64,000 nucleotides of DNA from Eutreptiella sp. 'Long Island Sound 2002' (Eukaryota > Euglenozoa > Euglenophyceae > Eutreptiales > Eutreptiaceae): the NCBI GenBank assembly GCA_964036045.1, contig OZ038384.1, positions 26,641,771 through 26,705,770 of the forward strand, read 5' to 3'. Under the pieces are notes generated by a model. It saw nothing but the letters and a program-made list of their open reading frames with translations, did not search any database and was not told where the DNA came from. Every line of letters begins with the position of its first letter. Position 1 is the stretch's first letter. Both the position numbers and the translations under genes were made by a program. Below, in pieces: positions 21,981 through 31,600 of this stretch.

Positions 21981-22705
21981 GTGAGGGACACACAAAGAGA
22001 CTAACCGGATGGGCCCCCGGGGGCACCTTACACAACAATGTATGTTACCATTTTACCCTTCCTTGTGCTTTGTTCTTATTGTAGATTTCTTGTTCCGGCG
22101 ACGTTCAAATAACTTGTTCCAGCGGTATTCCAATGGTGTTCCAACAAAAACTGTTTTTGAAAACAAGTTTTTTTCACGTGGCAACGCGCCGGGCAATAAA
22201 TATAAGCATACCAGCGGGGACCCCCAAGGCTAGCAAACAACATATTTTGCCACCATGTACGGGCAGGCTTGGTTGGGGGGCAAATAAATTTCGAACTTTT
22301 TTTTTCCCGGCCAGATCGCCCAGAACACTGGAACAATTTGGCCGGAAAAACATTGGGTTTCATACGCGCACCAAGGGTGGATCCTAGCCTCCGTCCAACA
22401 AGGCGTTGGGCACATTTGCAGCCCATTTCACACCGTCCCAGCAGACACAGAATGGACGTGGTGCCACTGGTGGTGCTAACAGTAAGATGACTGATGACCT
22501 GGCACCACAAGCAAATGGTGGGCAGTTTGCTGGAAAGGGTGCCAAACGAAAGGCACCTGGCCTGAGGAAGTGGCGCTAGACTGACAGTGGTGTGTGCTCT
22601 GACTGTTGTGTCGTAGTTTTCCCCTGTTACACTGCTGAATGTTGTTGCACGCTGTTTCTGCAGATACTATTGACGTTTTGGTTCTATTTTTTTGTGTTTT
22701 ACTAA

Positions 22706-22799
22706 AGCTGGAGGACATTTCGCCCAGGTTCAGGTATTTCCCGGAATGCCCGGTTCGTCTTTACATTTTTGTAAAGGTGGAAGAAATTTCGCCCAAAGG
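22706..22799. repeat. Palindrome pair after famC copy 1
   Basis: Two copies centred at 22,717 and 22,786 (69 bp apart) lie 130-210 bp after the famC stop. The right arms (TTTCGCCC) are intact and the left arms are decayed. Confidence 0.75.
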
Positions 22800-23424
22800 T
22801 CTCAACAATGGCAAATAGAGACCTCAATTGTGATGCATGAATTTGAGTGAATGTCAATTGACAGTTGTTGGGCACACACATGCTGCATCAATCTTTGCCA
22901 AGTGTGTGCTACCCTACTTCTTGCACTGCATCGCCTCGGTGGATGATACATTTGTGTGTAACAGTGGAAAGGTTTGTTGTATTCCCGAAACCTTCTTTCT
23001 TCGTCTGCTTTTTCAGTACGCATGCATACTTTTTGTGTTTTGACAATTGTGGTGTGCTTACATGAGAATAGCATGTTAGATAAATAGAGGTACTCATTTT
23101 TTCCTACCAGGTGCAAGGGGTCCCCTAGGTGCAGAATTCATACCTTGTTTTTGGGTGTACTCACAAGGGGCCAATATGGCCCCGCGGAGCCCAGCCTGTG
23201 GGTAGGGAGGATGTTGAATTTTTCTTTGGTGCGGCCTTGGGCTTCTTTTGAAGTCCCTCTGTGCTCGCCTGGTCCTCTTGAGACTAGGATTGGACTTGGA
23301 ATTGCCCATTGTCTGCTGCACGCTCACCATCTGGCAAAACAGCCACATCCCGTGATACCCCTCCAGGCTCAGTCATAAAACTTAGGCCGCGCTAACTGCC
23401 CACCCCTCCGACTTGGTTACGTCA

Positions 23425-23583
23425 ATGACGAAAATAAAGGTTCGCTGGGACCAGATTATTATTGACCACGACCGAAAATTTTGGCAGGTCCGTAGGATAT
23501 CGGATGATCGCGTGCAGCGCTGCTACGACGATCTGAAGGCAGCCCCGCCTGTTGATTACATCCAGGATCTCCTTTTTTTATAA
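23425..23583 (+). CDS. famB copy 2, short form
   Basis: This is an open 52-codon frame from ATG 23,425 to TAA 23,581-23,583: MTKIKVRWDQIIIDHDRKFW, then RRISDDRVQRCYDDLKAAPP and a DYIQDLLFL end. It aligns with the C-terminal half of famB copy 1 and lacks the Pro/Lys-rich N-terminal half, which may sit on an upstream exon not identified here. It lies about 320 bp before famC copy 2, the same order as in the other cassettes. Its function is unknown. Confidence 0.55.
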   Translation: MTKIKVRWDQIIIDHDRKFWQVRRISDDRVQRCYDDLKAAPPVDYIQDLLFL

Positions 23584-24042
23584 AGTCACTCGTATGTGTG
23601 TTGTTGTATACCTCTCCATAATACCGTTTTCGTGTTTGAATGTTCGACCTGGCTGTTTCTAATATTACTGTTGCGCAGCCACTCGCTAGGTTGTGTTGGG
23701 GGGTCAGTATGTGTGCAATGCTGCCCAAAAACACAAGACGGAATTTTAGATGAAAAATATGGAGACTCCAGATTAGACCCTGGTATTTGGTGCTTATGAA
23801 GTCAAACAGGATTGCCCCTTGTGGACTAGGCGCCGGCTTGCAGCCTTACGTCAAATTCAGACCACCGCTGGCTCAGCATCCACCACATCGGAGTGAATGT
23901 CCCTACTCCCGGTTAGGCTTGAGGATGAGGATGCCAATGAGTACACCCTTTTGCATCACATTACTGTTATGGTTGAAGAGTGTGGCGTTACTTCCGAGGA
24001 AGGCACTGTGGTGTGCTTCGTTTATTGATTTGGTTCTGTCGA

Positions 24043-24064
24043 CCTGGCCGACATTTCGCCTTGC
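24043..24064. repeat. Palindrome copy near famC copy 2 exon 1/2 boundary
   Basis: GGCCGACATTTCGCC, centre 24,053, lies in the non-homologous stretch between the first and second coding parts, where copy 1 has its 38-bp intron. Confidence 0.6.
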
Positions 24065-24440
24065 TTCTCTGTTCCACATGTTCTCCTCTGCATACTGCTG
24101 TTGCCAAACGGTGGGGTGGCGTTGGGCGTTTGGTAAAATTTGTGGGTTTTGCTGCAGTAGACGCCATGGCAGCCATGGAGAAGCGTGGATTACATCCCGC
24201 ACTGGGTGCGTTCAAGGAAGTGGAAGGCATCACGCCTGACCGACTGCGCAACATCGTAGGTTACATGGATGGGACGAAAAGTACCATACCTGGTCTCAGA
24301 AAATTATAAAAGATGTTAAAAAGGCCCAAATGTGGTCGTGGCACATACTTGATCCCGAGGCGGTTACCAATGGGCTTGTGAACAACACCAAAGGTATGCT
24401 TTGGTCAAACAGGGGTTTCTATTCGAATGAACCGATTGAC

Positions 24441-24462
24441 CTAGCCGAAATTTCGGCCAGCT
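24441..24462. repeat. Palindrome copy inside famC copy 2 intron 2
   Basis: AGCCGAAATTTCGGCC, nearly perfect, centre 24,450, lies 57 bp into the intron 24,394-24,521 and is followed by AGCTT. Confidence 0.8.
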
Positions 24463-25687
24463 TGTATGTTGTTGAATTAATGCAGAATAGAATCCCACTG
24501 TGGGACACCACCTGTCTGCAGCTACACTTGGTACTATCGACATGGCCAAAAGGCAGGGTGCTATTGCATCACACCTGAAGGTAGCCTATGGCAGCTGGAC
24601 TTGGACTTGAAAACCCCTGGCCACCGTGGTTAGCAGTAATTAAGGCACCTCTTTGGAACGAACCCAAATATGAGGGGGTGGGGGATTGTTGCAGAAGCCT
24701 GTTGCTAAGCCTATTTGTGAAAAGTCTGATACTGGCTTGGTTAGTATATAGTGTGCTGGGGAGTCCCTCGTTGAGACAAGCACAGGTAACCACATTGCAA
24801 AGTCAGGCCGTATGGAGCTGATGGCAATGCGTCGTGGAGTCCCTGTTCCCAGTATCATTAGTTCACTGCCCTTTGCTGCATTGAGGTGCCCCGCCTCTAT
24901 ACACCTGGTTTGCATAACCTGGTTGCGCAGCTCCTTCTGTCCGGCGTGCCTGTGTTCATTGCGGGTGAGTCTGCAGATGTGAAAGCCATTGCTTTGAAGG
25001 CCAATGTAGCTGAGGATATGCATCAGTGCGATGTTTCAATTTACAATTCGTCAACCAAGACCCCGTTGTATACTTCCACTTGTCATCTGGTTTCCATTTG
25101 TTATGCCACCGCCTTAGATGCCCGGATGCCCTGTTACGTGGCTTATACTGAAGGACCCACGTCCTCTATGATGCCTGTTGAGATATTCTTTCCGGTCATA
25201 GAACGGGCAGGCAACTGGTTTCTGCTGGGGACTTTGTCTGCGTATTTTGCAAGCATGATGTCTACCAGGTTTTCCAAGGACTGTAACGTTGTGTGTGCCT
25301 TTTTGGGTGAGGAGACTATTGTGCCTGAGGAGTTTGATCAGTCCATCAGAGCGGCTATCACCAACGCCGACAAGTGCCCCCCCAAGTCGTGGGAGGATGT
25401 GTACCATGACTTGGGGCCAGGTTTTCCTGTGGATTCTTCCTGGGGTTAGGTATGCAAATGAGGATCTTGAGGAGCAAGATGGGGAGGCAGAGTCGCAACT
25501 AGAGACACACAAAGCAAAGAAGAAACCCAAAACTGCCCCTGCCCCCTCCCCTGGTGGCACGCAGTGCGCTCAAGCCACCCCTGCTTCCTCCTCAGGCACT
25601 GTGGGCCCTAGTGGCAGAGGTATGAATACTGTTGTGAAATCATTTTTCACTATCCCAGGTGGAAACACACAGTCACAGAACTCCAGG

Positions 25688-25703
25688 TTAGGGTTAGGGT
25701 TAG
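25688..25703 (+). repeat. Interstitial telomere-like repeat
   Basis: TTAGGGTTAGGGTTAG interrupts the Lys/Pro-rich tail of famC copy 2. The coding frame before it (up to NTQSQNS) and after it (ATAKPAADFAKPPAS) are each in family register but out of frame with each other. Confidence 0.75.
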
Positions 25704-25841
25704 AACTCTGCCACTGCCAAGCCTGCTGCCGCAGATTTTGCCAAGCCTCCTGCTAGCACAGGTGCTAAGAAGCCCTGTGCATTTGGTCTGCGCAAGGGCT
25801 AATGCCAATCCTAATGCTTATATTGCCTGTTAGTATGAAGT

Positions 25842-26166
25842 GTGGCCGAAATTTCAGCCAGCATGCAGTCTTCAGCCTTCCTCACCTCTTATTATTGTGT
25901 TTCTCCACAGGCACTGCAAAATTGTGTTTTGATTGGTGAGCTGGCAAGTATTTGCTCGTAATTGAGTATATTACGTTGCACACCATGTTGAAATACCACC
26001 GCTCCTGTGTTCCCTGCTCCTGGCTATTGTCGTAGGTACCCATTTCAGTGATCATATTTCGAGTTTCCATGGACCGGACCGAAATTCCGGCTAGCTTAGG
26101 CATGTCTGCCAAATAGGACCATGTGTTTCGACGTTTTTCGAAGAGCTGGCGGAAATTTCGGACAGG
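25842..26166. repeat. Three palindromes between famC copy 2 and famA copy 4
   Basis: Centres are at 25,851, 26,084 and 26,155. The last two are 71 bp apart. The first begins 40 bp after the famC stop. All have GGCC-type arms with some decay. Confidence 0.75.
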
Positions 26167-26360
26167 TTGGTTACAATAACAAATATAGGTACATGCTTTG
26201 GGGATACTTTTCTGTGTGCTTCGATAAAAGGTATGTTTGGGGTTCCCTTACTTGTGGTGTATATGGGGGTTCTATGATCACCCTGGAAGAAAGGGGAGAG
26301 GAACAGGCAGTCCCCGCCCCCCCCCCCCCCGCACTGGAATGCAGTGGCCCAAATGTAAAA

Positions 26361-27581
26361 CAACACTATATTTTGTTGATTGAATATCTTTATTTTGAAA
26401 ATCCCTGTTTTGCCAGAAATGCAAATAGTGGCATATGTTTCAAATACACACCTTGTTTTTGCATGTTCCCACCTGGCGGGTATGGATACCCAAAAAATAA
26501 CACCCCTTTTCACATAATTTTCCCCTCACTACAACATGCATTACCGTTGGCCATAGCGCCAGGTGAGGGGTGGGCAACTTCTGACGCCTAAGAAGTACCA
26601 ACAAAGGTGAAGTATATTCACATGGAGAGGACGATGTTTGTCCTATGTCTCAATGCTAGCGCCTACCTTCCCAGAGTTGGGGCGAAAATTGATGCACTCA
26701 CTTTGGCAACACGGAAGCGGGGAGCTACTGATGTAGAGGCAAAAGCTAGACAGCTACTCTCGGACTAGCAAGTACTTTTGAAGGAGCACTGCCCTGCTGC
26801 TTTTGAGATTGGTGTCCTCGCTCGGGATCGTAGTGGGGCTGGTAGAAACCCGGGCAGTGGGAACAATGTGTTGGCTTTTTTGGAGTCTTGTTTCCTGGTC
26901 ATGCTTGCCATTGTGGGTGCTGAGAGATAAAATGTGGAGTACATCAAGACGTTGGTGTGTGCTTTGTTGACCTAGCAACCGTGGCATTCACCGACCCCAG
27001 TCTGCATTCACCGTGAGTAATACGGGCAGGCAATGTTGAGGAGGTTGTGTGCCCAATGGCATGTGTGGGTATAACATCCGTGAGTGGCACTTGGGAAGTC
27101 TTTGGAAACTTTCGCCTCGACACAAAGAGGAAGAAAACACCTACCGTTCTGACTAACACACCAATATGTGCGGACGGATGGGTTCCACTTGCGGAAAATT
27201 TGTTTCAAAGTTTTTGTGGGAACTGTACCCATTGTCCGATGGCAACTCTCACCCCTTCGCATTGTAGAAACTATGGCCATTCATACTGTTGATGTCCTTG
27301 TTCTTCCTGGTACCTTTGCAACCGTTCCATCACGAAGCTCCCTATTTGCTTGTTTTCCAAAAATACGTTCGGACCCTCCTATGTACGGACCATCTCCAAT
27401 CAATCGGCGGCGCAATGCTGTGATTCAACGACTCGTGGAAATCAACCGGCGAGCAAAACCAAAACCTAAACCCAAGCTGAAACCAATCGCGTTCCAAAGC
27501 CTGTTCCACAAGCACCCCCCGCCAACCCCCTTAGCCCCGCGCAAACGTTCCCCCCCCAATCCCAAAGCCTTGTCCCCCTAA
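26361..27581 (+). pseudogene. famA copy 4, C-terminal two thirds
   Basis: This piece is homologous to famA from the LIDMKIFY box onward: ILLIEYLYFENP, GYGYPKNN, HALPLAIAPGEGWATSDA, then VKYIHMERTMFVLCL and ALTLATRKRG. Stops occur at 26,589, 26,766 and 26,927. The part TSVSGTWEVFGNF and KKTPTVLTNTPIC corresponds to QQSCDLFLTLPP...VLTERC in copy 2. From 27,168 to 27,581 the frame is open: MAIHTVDVLVLPGTF, FACFPKIRSDPP, then a Lys/Pro-rich end (KPKPKPKLKP). The N-terminal third with the WFDNY box was not found upstream. About 710-860 bp of this copy is repeated at 55.3-56.2 kb. Confidence 0.6.
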
Positions 27582-27594
27582 AATCACAAAAAAC

Positions 27595-27690
27595 ATGTGA
27601 GACTTCGCGTCCCATCGAAATTGTAGGAATTCAACCATACCAAACAGGCGGTCTCCAAAAATGTTGCGAAATTTCGCATCTCACACGAAA
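27595..27690. repeat. Palindrome, third arm type, after famA copy 4
   Basis: TGCGAAATTTCGCA (27,665-27,678) keeps the CGAAATTTCG core but has TGC/GCA arms. A decayed relative lies about 69 bp upstream (TTCGCG at 27,604 against TTCGCA at 27,673). The pair begins just after the famA stop at 27,581. Confidence 0.6.
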
Positions 27691-27746
27691 ATTGACGTAA
27701 TTCGAGTCAAAAATGCACACGACTGGTCAAAGAAAGGCATTTATTA

Positions 27747-28013
27747 GTCCCAGCCAGAGGCGTCTTGTCCAAAATCCTGTTCCTCGTCTAACATGGCCAG
27801 AACACCACTATCATTAGACACACTTCGGTCATCCCGGTTACTATTCATAACGTACCTGTCAGATGTAGGAGAATTCGCCTCGGCATCTTTATCTATCTGT
27901 TCAACCTCGGGGGACACAATTGGAACTTTAGGTGACCCAACCGTGGCAGAATGTGGGGCAGGTGGCGGCATTGGGTCAAGCTTGGGTCGCCTGGTATGGC
28001 TGTGTGCACACAT
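27747..28013 (-). pseudogene. Antisense acidic tail of a famA member
   Basis: The minus-strand frame ends AMLDEEQDFGQDASGWD, which matches the end of famA copy 3 (EMLDEEEELGRSTQGCD). It is preceded by a Pro-rich and acidic stretch, as in copy 3. It lies tail-to-tail with famA copy 4. The rest of the gene upstream on the minus strand was not identified, so this is a fragment. Confidence 0.5.
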
Positions 28014-28439
28014 CGGTGATTCATGAACGTTTTAGAACCATTAAGCAAATGCATCACTGTTTCATGATTGACAGTCACTAGGGTGAAATTTCCACTACTC
28101 AACACAAAAGCTGCGTAATTGGGCCTGAAATCCAGAATTCATTTGCCTAGAATCCAGAAATGCAGCCTATTTCGTACGTTCATTGAAGTAGAATTGCTGG
28201 TTGTTGCCTACATTCAGATTGACGAATGTCAAATGCGCCCTCCCAAACAGGAATCCGGATGCCTGCGGGCCCGAACCGCCCCTTCTTATTGGCAACCATC
28301 CAAGCGACCGACGATGGACTCATTCTACGAGCTCCTCACAGCCGTGCTGCCAAAAAAGTAGGTGTCAAGACCGTCTGACTTGCAGGCTCCGTGGAGAGGA
28401 TAGTGACTCTCTCGTACAAGGTGCTAAGGCTTCATGAGA

Positions 28440-28560
28440 CCAAGTAGTATGGGCAAGGACAAGGAAGGTGAGCGATGTCCGAGTAAAAAGATGGTTCGAC
28501 GACGCGGCAATGGTCCCGCCAGTGAACATCATCGACGGTCTACTGGTCTGGCTAGATAAT
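28440..28560 (+). pseudogene. famB copy 3, fragment
   Basis: The stretch SDVRVKRWFDDAAMVPPVNI followed by IDGLLVW aligns with SDDRVQRCYDDLKAAPPVDY and IQDLLF of famB copy 2. YGQGQGR just upstream may correspond to KFWQVRR. The N-terminal half was not found. It lies about 300 bp before famC copy 3, preserving the B-C order. Confidence 0.5.
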
Positions 28561-28864
28561 TCTTTTTTGCTATTGTACAATCTCTTTTTTCTGCGACTGT
28601 TGTTGTTGTTCGCTGAATTGTTTTTTGCGTTGCTACTGCATTGGCCTATTTCTAGATTATTGCCGGACATCATGTGTATTTAGCAGCATGACTACATGTA
28701 GCTACATGTGAAAAGAAGAATCAAGATCCCTTGAGGTGGCAATTCGAATTGAGTGTATGGTATTAAAGTGGGATGCTTCCTTACGTCTACGACAACGCCC
28801 GGCCAGTCAACAGTAGAGCGCTCAACCATGTGAAACGGGGTCCTCTTTGAGTGAGCGGGCAGTG

Positions 28865-30830
28865 CTTCTGATGGAGAGTCTCGAGGAGCCAGAGAATGCC
28901 GGTTGGAGTATGACGAATGTCTGCCAGATAATGTTGAAGGAGGCTCAACAAACCATGATGAAGGAAGTGTGGTACATCTATTGTGCAGTGCAGCTACGAT
29001 CCTAATTCTTGTAGTGATTCAATGTACCTCAATCATGTAGCATTGTGTTTCTCAAAGGTGGGCGCCTGTGGCAAGATTGATTGAAACCTGTGGGTGTACA
29101 ACAACCGATGGCACCCGGAATTTCGAAAACCACGGAATCCCTTTGTCGCTGCGTTCATTGAAGACGCTGGAGGGACTGGTTGGACCATTTCTGGCGCAAT
29201 GTGCCCCATACATGGAGACTCCGCGTGCTATGTTGCTGGGTTGGCTAAAGTAGCACGAGATTGTGCACGAGAGATGCGGTGGACGTGGGTTGTTATGCAT
29301 TCTGACTGTCCAGAGGATGTGGTGCATCAGTCCCGAAGTATGTTTTGTACTACCATTGAAAAGGGGGCCCAATCTGCTGATTCGTCTCAATTCTGCGAAC
29401 CGTCCCGTCTGGTGCACTTTTCATTGATCAGTGCCTTGGCCTTGCATTTTCAGAGTACCCTTCAGAGATTGCCACCTTACAACGTTACACCAAGTGGATT
29501 GGTGCATTGATGTTCCGCTGTGCTGACTTTGTGTACAATGAGGGAAATTTTTTCCACCGTGGAATTGTGTCTATAAAGCAGGATTTTGGACATTTGGGAA
29601 ATACTCCTATTTCCGGAAATCAACCTTTCGAGACCACACAATTCATTTGATGTTGGTGGAGTTGATGGGAATGTGGTTCATCTCCGTGCAGCTCTTTGCA
29701 CAAGTGCAGATGCAGGGGGCACTAAATAGCCACTTCGAATCTCTCACTTGGACTCTACCACAATCCAAAATGCCACAAAATGCCTTTCATTTTTACACTT
29801 GTTGAACTCCCCAAGGGCTAATAAATGGGGTTGCGACCTCTTGCTGTACGACACGTCACGTCACCGGTGACTTGGCTGAAATTTGGATCATCAACAGTCC
29901 ATTACAGGCAGATCTAGCTGAGGAAGCGATGAATGTGATGATTGTGATGATCTACAACACAGCCAGTTGCAGTCCAAGCTTCAACATGATATAGTTGGTT
30001 ATTTCAATTGTCACGTTAGGTGCCATTCCAAGGAAGGTAACACTTGCGGAGCGTTGCGTGAATACCATACCCCAATCCTTCCAACTCCGGAAATCGTGCC
30101 AAATTTTGCATGTCCTTTGTATTTATGTGAATTGTACCCCTTTTCTAGTTGCCTATGTGCGTGACGCTCAGTGAGCGCCCCTTGCAAAGTATCCTATGTC
30201 GTGAAGCAGTGCTATGGGTAATGGACTTTGGATGCACCGCTGAACCCAGCCAACTGGGTACCTGTGGGTTCCGCGCCCCAAATGTGGCCGTTCAATTCCA
30301 TATCCGTGTTACATTTGAATGTTTAGTCGTATTCGGGTATCTCAAACCGGACGTATGCTATTGAGTTGACCACTGCCACTTTGCGGGAAGCTGACTCTGC
30401 GACATTGATATACTGTGATTTTTTCTGCCTCGGCTGGACAAGCGGATTCTTTTGGATCGGACCGGGATGGCCAGTTGATCATCTAAACCTTGAGTCAACA
30501 GCTGTGGATCCAAAGTCGAAACCCAAACCAAAGGCTAAGCCTCCGGCAACACTCAAAAAGGGCGCGGCGAAGGATGCAGATGGATGCCAAAGGAGGTTGC
30601 ACGAGTGTGCCACAATCAACACCGGCCAAAACACCTACAAAAAGGGAAGGATCACCAGCCAATGAATCGGCAGCAGAGCCTGCCAACCGGCACGCTGCAG
30701 GGTCTTCGGAGAGTCAAAATGTGACCAGTATGGGAACCGCTAGCCGGGCCTCGCAATTACAGGAGACAGAAGTTAGAAGGATTGGAGCATTTCTCGCAAT
30801 TGGTTAGTGGTGGTGCCACACAACCTCCGG
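28865..30830 (+). pseudogene. famC copy 3, strongly degenerate
   Basis: The N-terminal part is LLMESLEEPENAG (28,866). After a probable intron, VSQRWAPVARLIETCG (29,047) and LKTLEGLVGPFLAQCAPYM follow, then a frameshift into VARDCAREMRWTWVVMHSD and EDVVHQSRSMF. These align with VAERWARLGKLVKFIG, ECEGLMLDRLSSIVLY and GWHVLLSDAVTKGFVHESRG of copy 1. Near 30,400-30,560, FFWIGPGWPVDHL and a Lys/Pro-rich stretch (DPKSKPKPKAKPP) match DLGPGFPVDS and the tail of copy 2. A decayed palindrome lies at 29,881. The middle part (29.5-30.3 kb) is only weakly alignable by eye. Confidence 0.5.
29872..29893. repeat. Half-decayed palindrome in famC copy 3
   Basis: TTGGCTGAAATTTGGATC, centre 29,881. The left half and core are kept and the right arm is lost. 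It lies in a non-coding stretch of the copy, consistent with an intron. Confidence 0.45.
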
Positions 30831-31600
30831 AGATCAAGGCGCCCCGGAAGGGAAAATGTTGGGCAATCAGAGGCGCAGATGATTTGATGGCTACCGATGT
30901 GATGAGAAATCGGTGGCAGTCATATGCACTCTTACCATCTTCTTGCTTTGAGCAGTAGATTTTCGTTTTGACTTTGTGGCGACTAAGTTTGAACGCAATT
31001 TGGTCACATTGATCTGCAGTTGTGGCAGCGTGCAGTGCAAGTGATTAGCCATATGTGACACTCTATCCACCAGGATTGTGTTTGTTTGTATCTCATGGAC
31101 TGTATTTGTGACCCAATGTGCCATTCATTTGACTATTCCATTGTGTTTGGAGACTTTGAATGCAGACATTTGTAAGTTGGAATTTCGTACTATGATTTCT
31201 ATAATTTCTTCATATGATGCGAACTTTTGCATGTCATCCAAATTTGTTTAAAAGGAGGACATAATTTCGGTATCTTTGGCACAGTGTTTCGAGACCGAAC
31301 TGGTGAAGACATCCAAACCCATTTTGTGGCCAGAGTAATCGGCACTTGAATGGTATTTTCCGGATTTTGCATACCTTTTTTCGTGTTTTTGCGCATGTAC
31401 CGACTTTTGGAAAAAGAGGGTAAAATTCGGAAATGGAGGTTATTTCTGGTGAAATGAGGATACGTTGTGCGCCGTGCGTAATTTTTGGGTGCAAATTTAC
31501 ATTTTTTTCTGAGTCTAGGAAACGTCCTCGTTCCGCACAACCCCCCCCCCCCCTCCCACCCCGGGCATTTCAAGCTTCCAAGTAGGCGGAGGAGTTTTGG
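30831..31600. other. Anonymous sequence
   Basis: No gene frame, repeat family or RNA is supported here. The composition becomes AT-richer than the flanking cassettes, and a C run (31,541-31,553) closes the stretch just before LINE-B. Confidence 0.5.

Larger units (their letters stand above)
16865..22377 (+). mobile_element. TIR element X2 (5.5 kb) inserted in famC
   Basis: Inverted termini start CCCTTGGT(A/G)CGCGT (from 16,865, and on the reverse strand from 22,377). They agree over about 30 bp with few differences. A TG dinucleotide flanks each side, a possible 2-bp target duplication. Both ends carry subterminal repeats of GTTCC/GGAAC. The element splits the Lys/Pro-rich tail of famC, which continues in homologous sequence at 22,378. 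Inside are a transposase-like pseudogene related to those of X1 and X3 and a second, unrelated frame (19,968-21,980). Confidence 0.75.
15041..22579 (+). pseudogene. famC copy 1, multi-exon, interrupted by element X2
   Basis: The family is unrecognised. Exon 1 (to 15,235) holds MALLLEHIAEDLDAALL. A 38-bp intron (GTAAGC...CATAAG) leads to exon 2 (15,274-15,574): VAERWARLGKLVKFIG, VFKECEGLMLDRLSSIVLY. The 162-bp intron 2 (15,575-15,736) contains a palindrome copy. Exon 3 (15,737 on) reads ANLGTVTMCKEQ, then YGSWVW, TPAVHNIVGQFVLNGISVVV. At about 16,380 the frame changes: SVIPVEVFLHLLYALDLIQ, then a stop at 16,631, then an acidic and Lys/Pro-rich tail. Element X2 enters at 16,864. The gene end resumes at 22,378 and finishes GLRKWR before TAG 22,577-22,579, matching GLRKG in copy 2. 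The exon joins are phase-consistent. Confidence 0.65.
23900..25802 (+). pseudogene. famC copy 2, degenerate
   Basis: It aligns with famC copy 1 throughout. From left: a short N-terminal part with VEECGVTSEEGTVV, then VAKRWGGVGRLVKFVGFAAV and AFKEVEGITPDRLRNIVGY. A donor GTATGC follows ACCAAAG (24,394). The intron contains a palindrome and ends CTGCAG at 24,521. Next come TLGTIDMAKRQ, VAYGSWTW, and at 24,886-25,449 LHNLVAQLLLSGVPVFIAGE, SMMPVEIFFPVI, EDVYHDLGPGFPVDS. The tail is Lys/Pro-rich and ends KKPCAFGLRKG at TAA 25,800. Stops near 24,609 and 24,822, other frame changes and a telomere-like insertion at 25,688 disable it. Confidence 0.65.

Noticed and set aside
21206-21995. Minus-strand Pro/Ser-rich frames of 218-280 codons
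   Set aside because: They are the complement of the acidic, G-rich tail of the X2 second gene and consist of the minisatellite read backwards.
26754-26987. Conserved minus-strand frame MPRLLGQQS, also found at 55,577
   Set aside because: It is antisense to famA copies 4 and 5; its conservation is explained by the DNA duplication.
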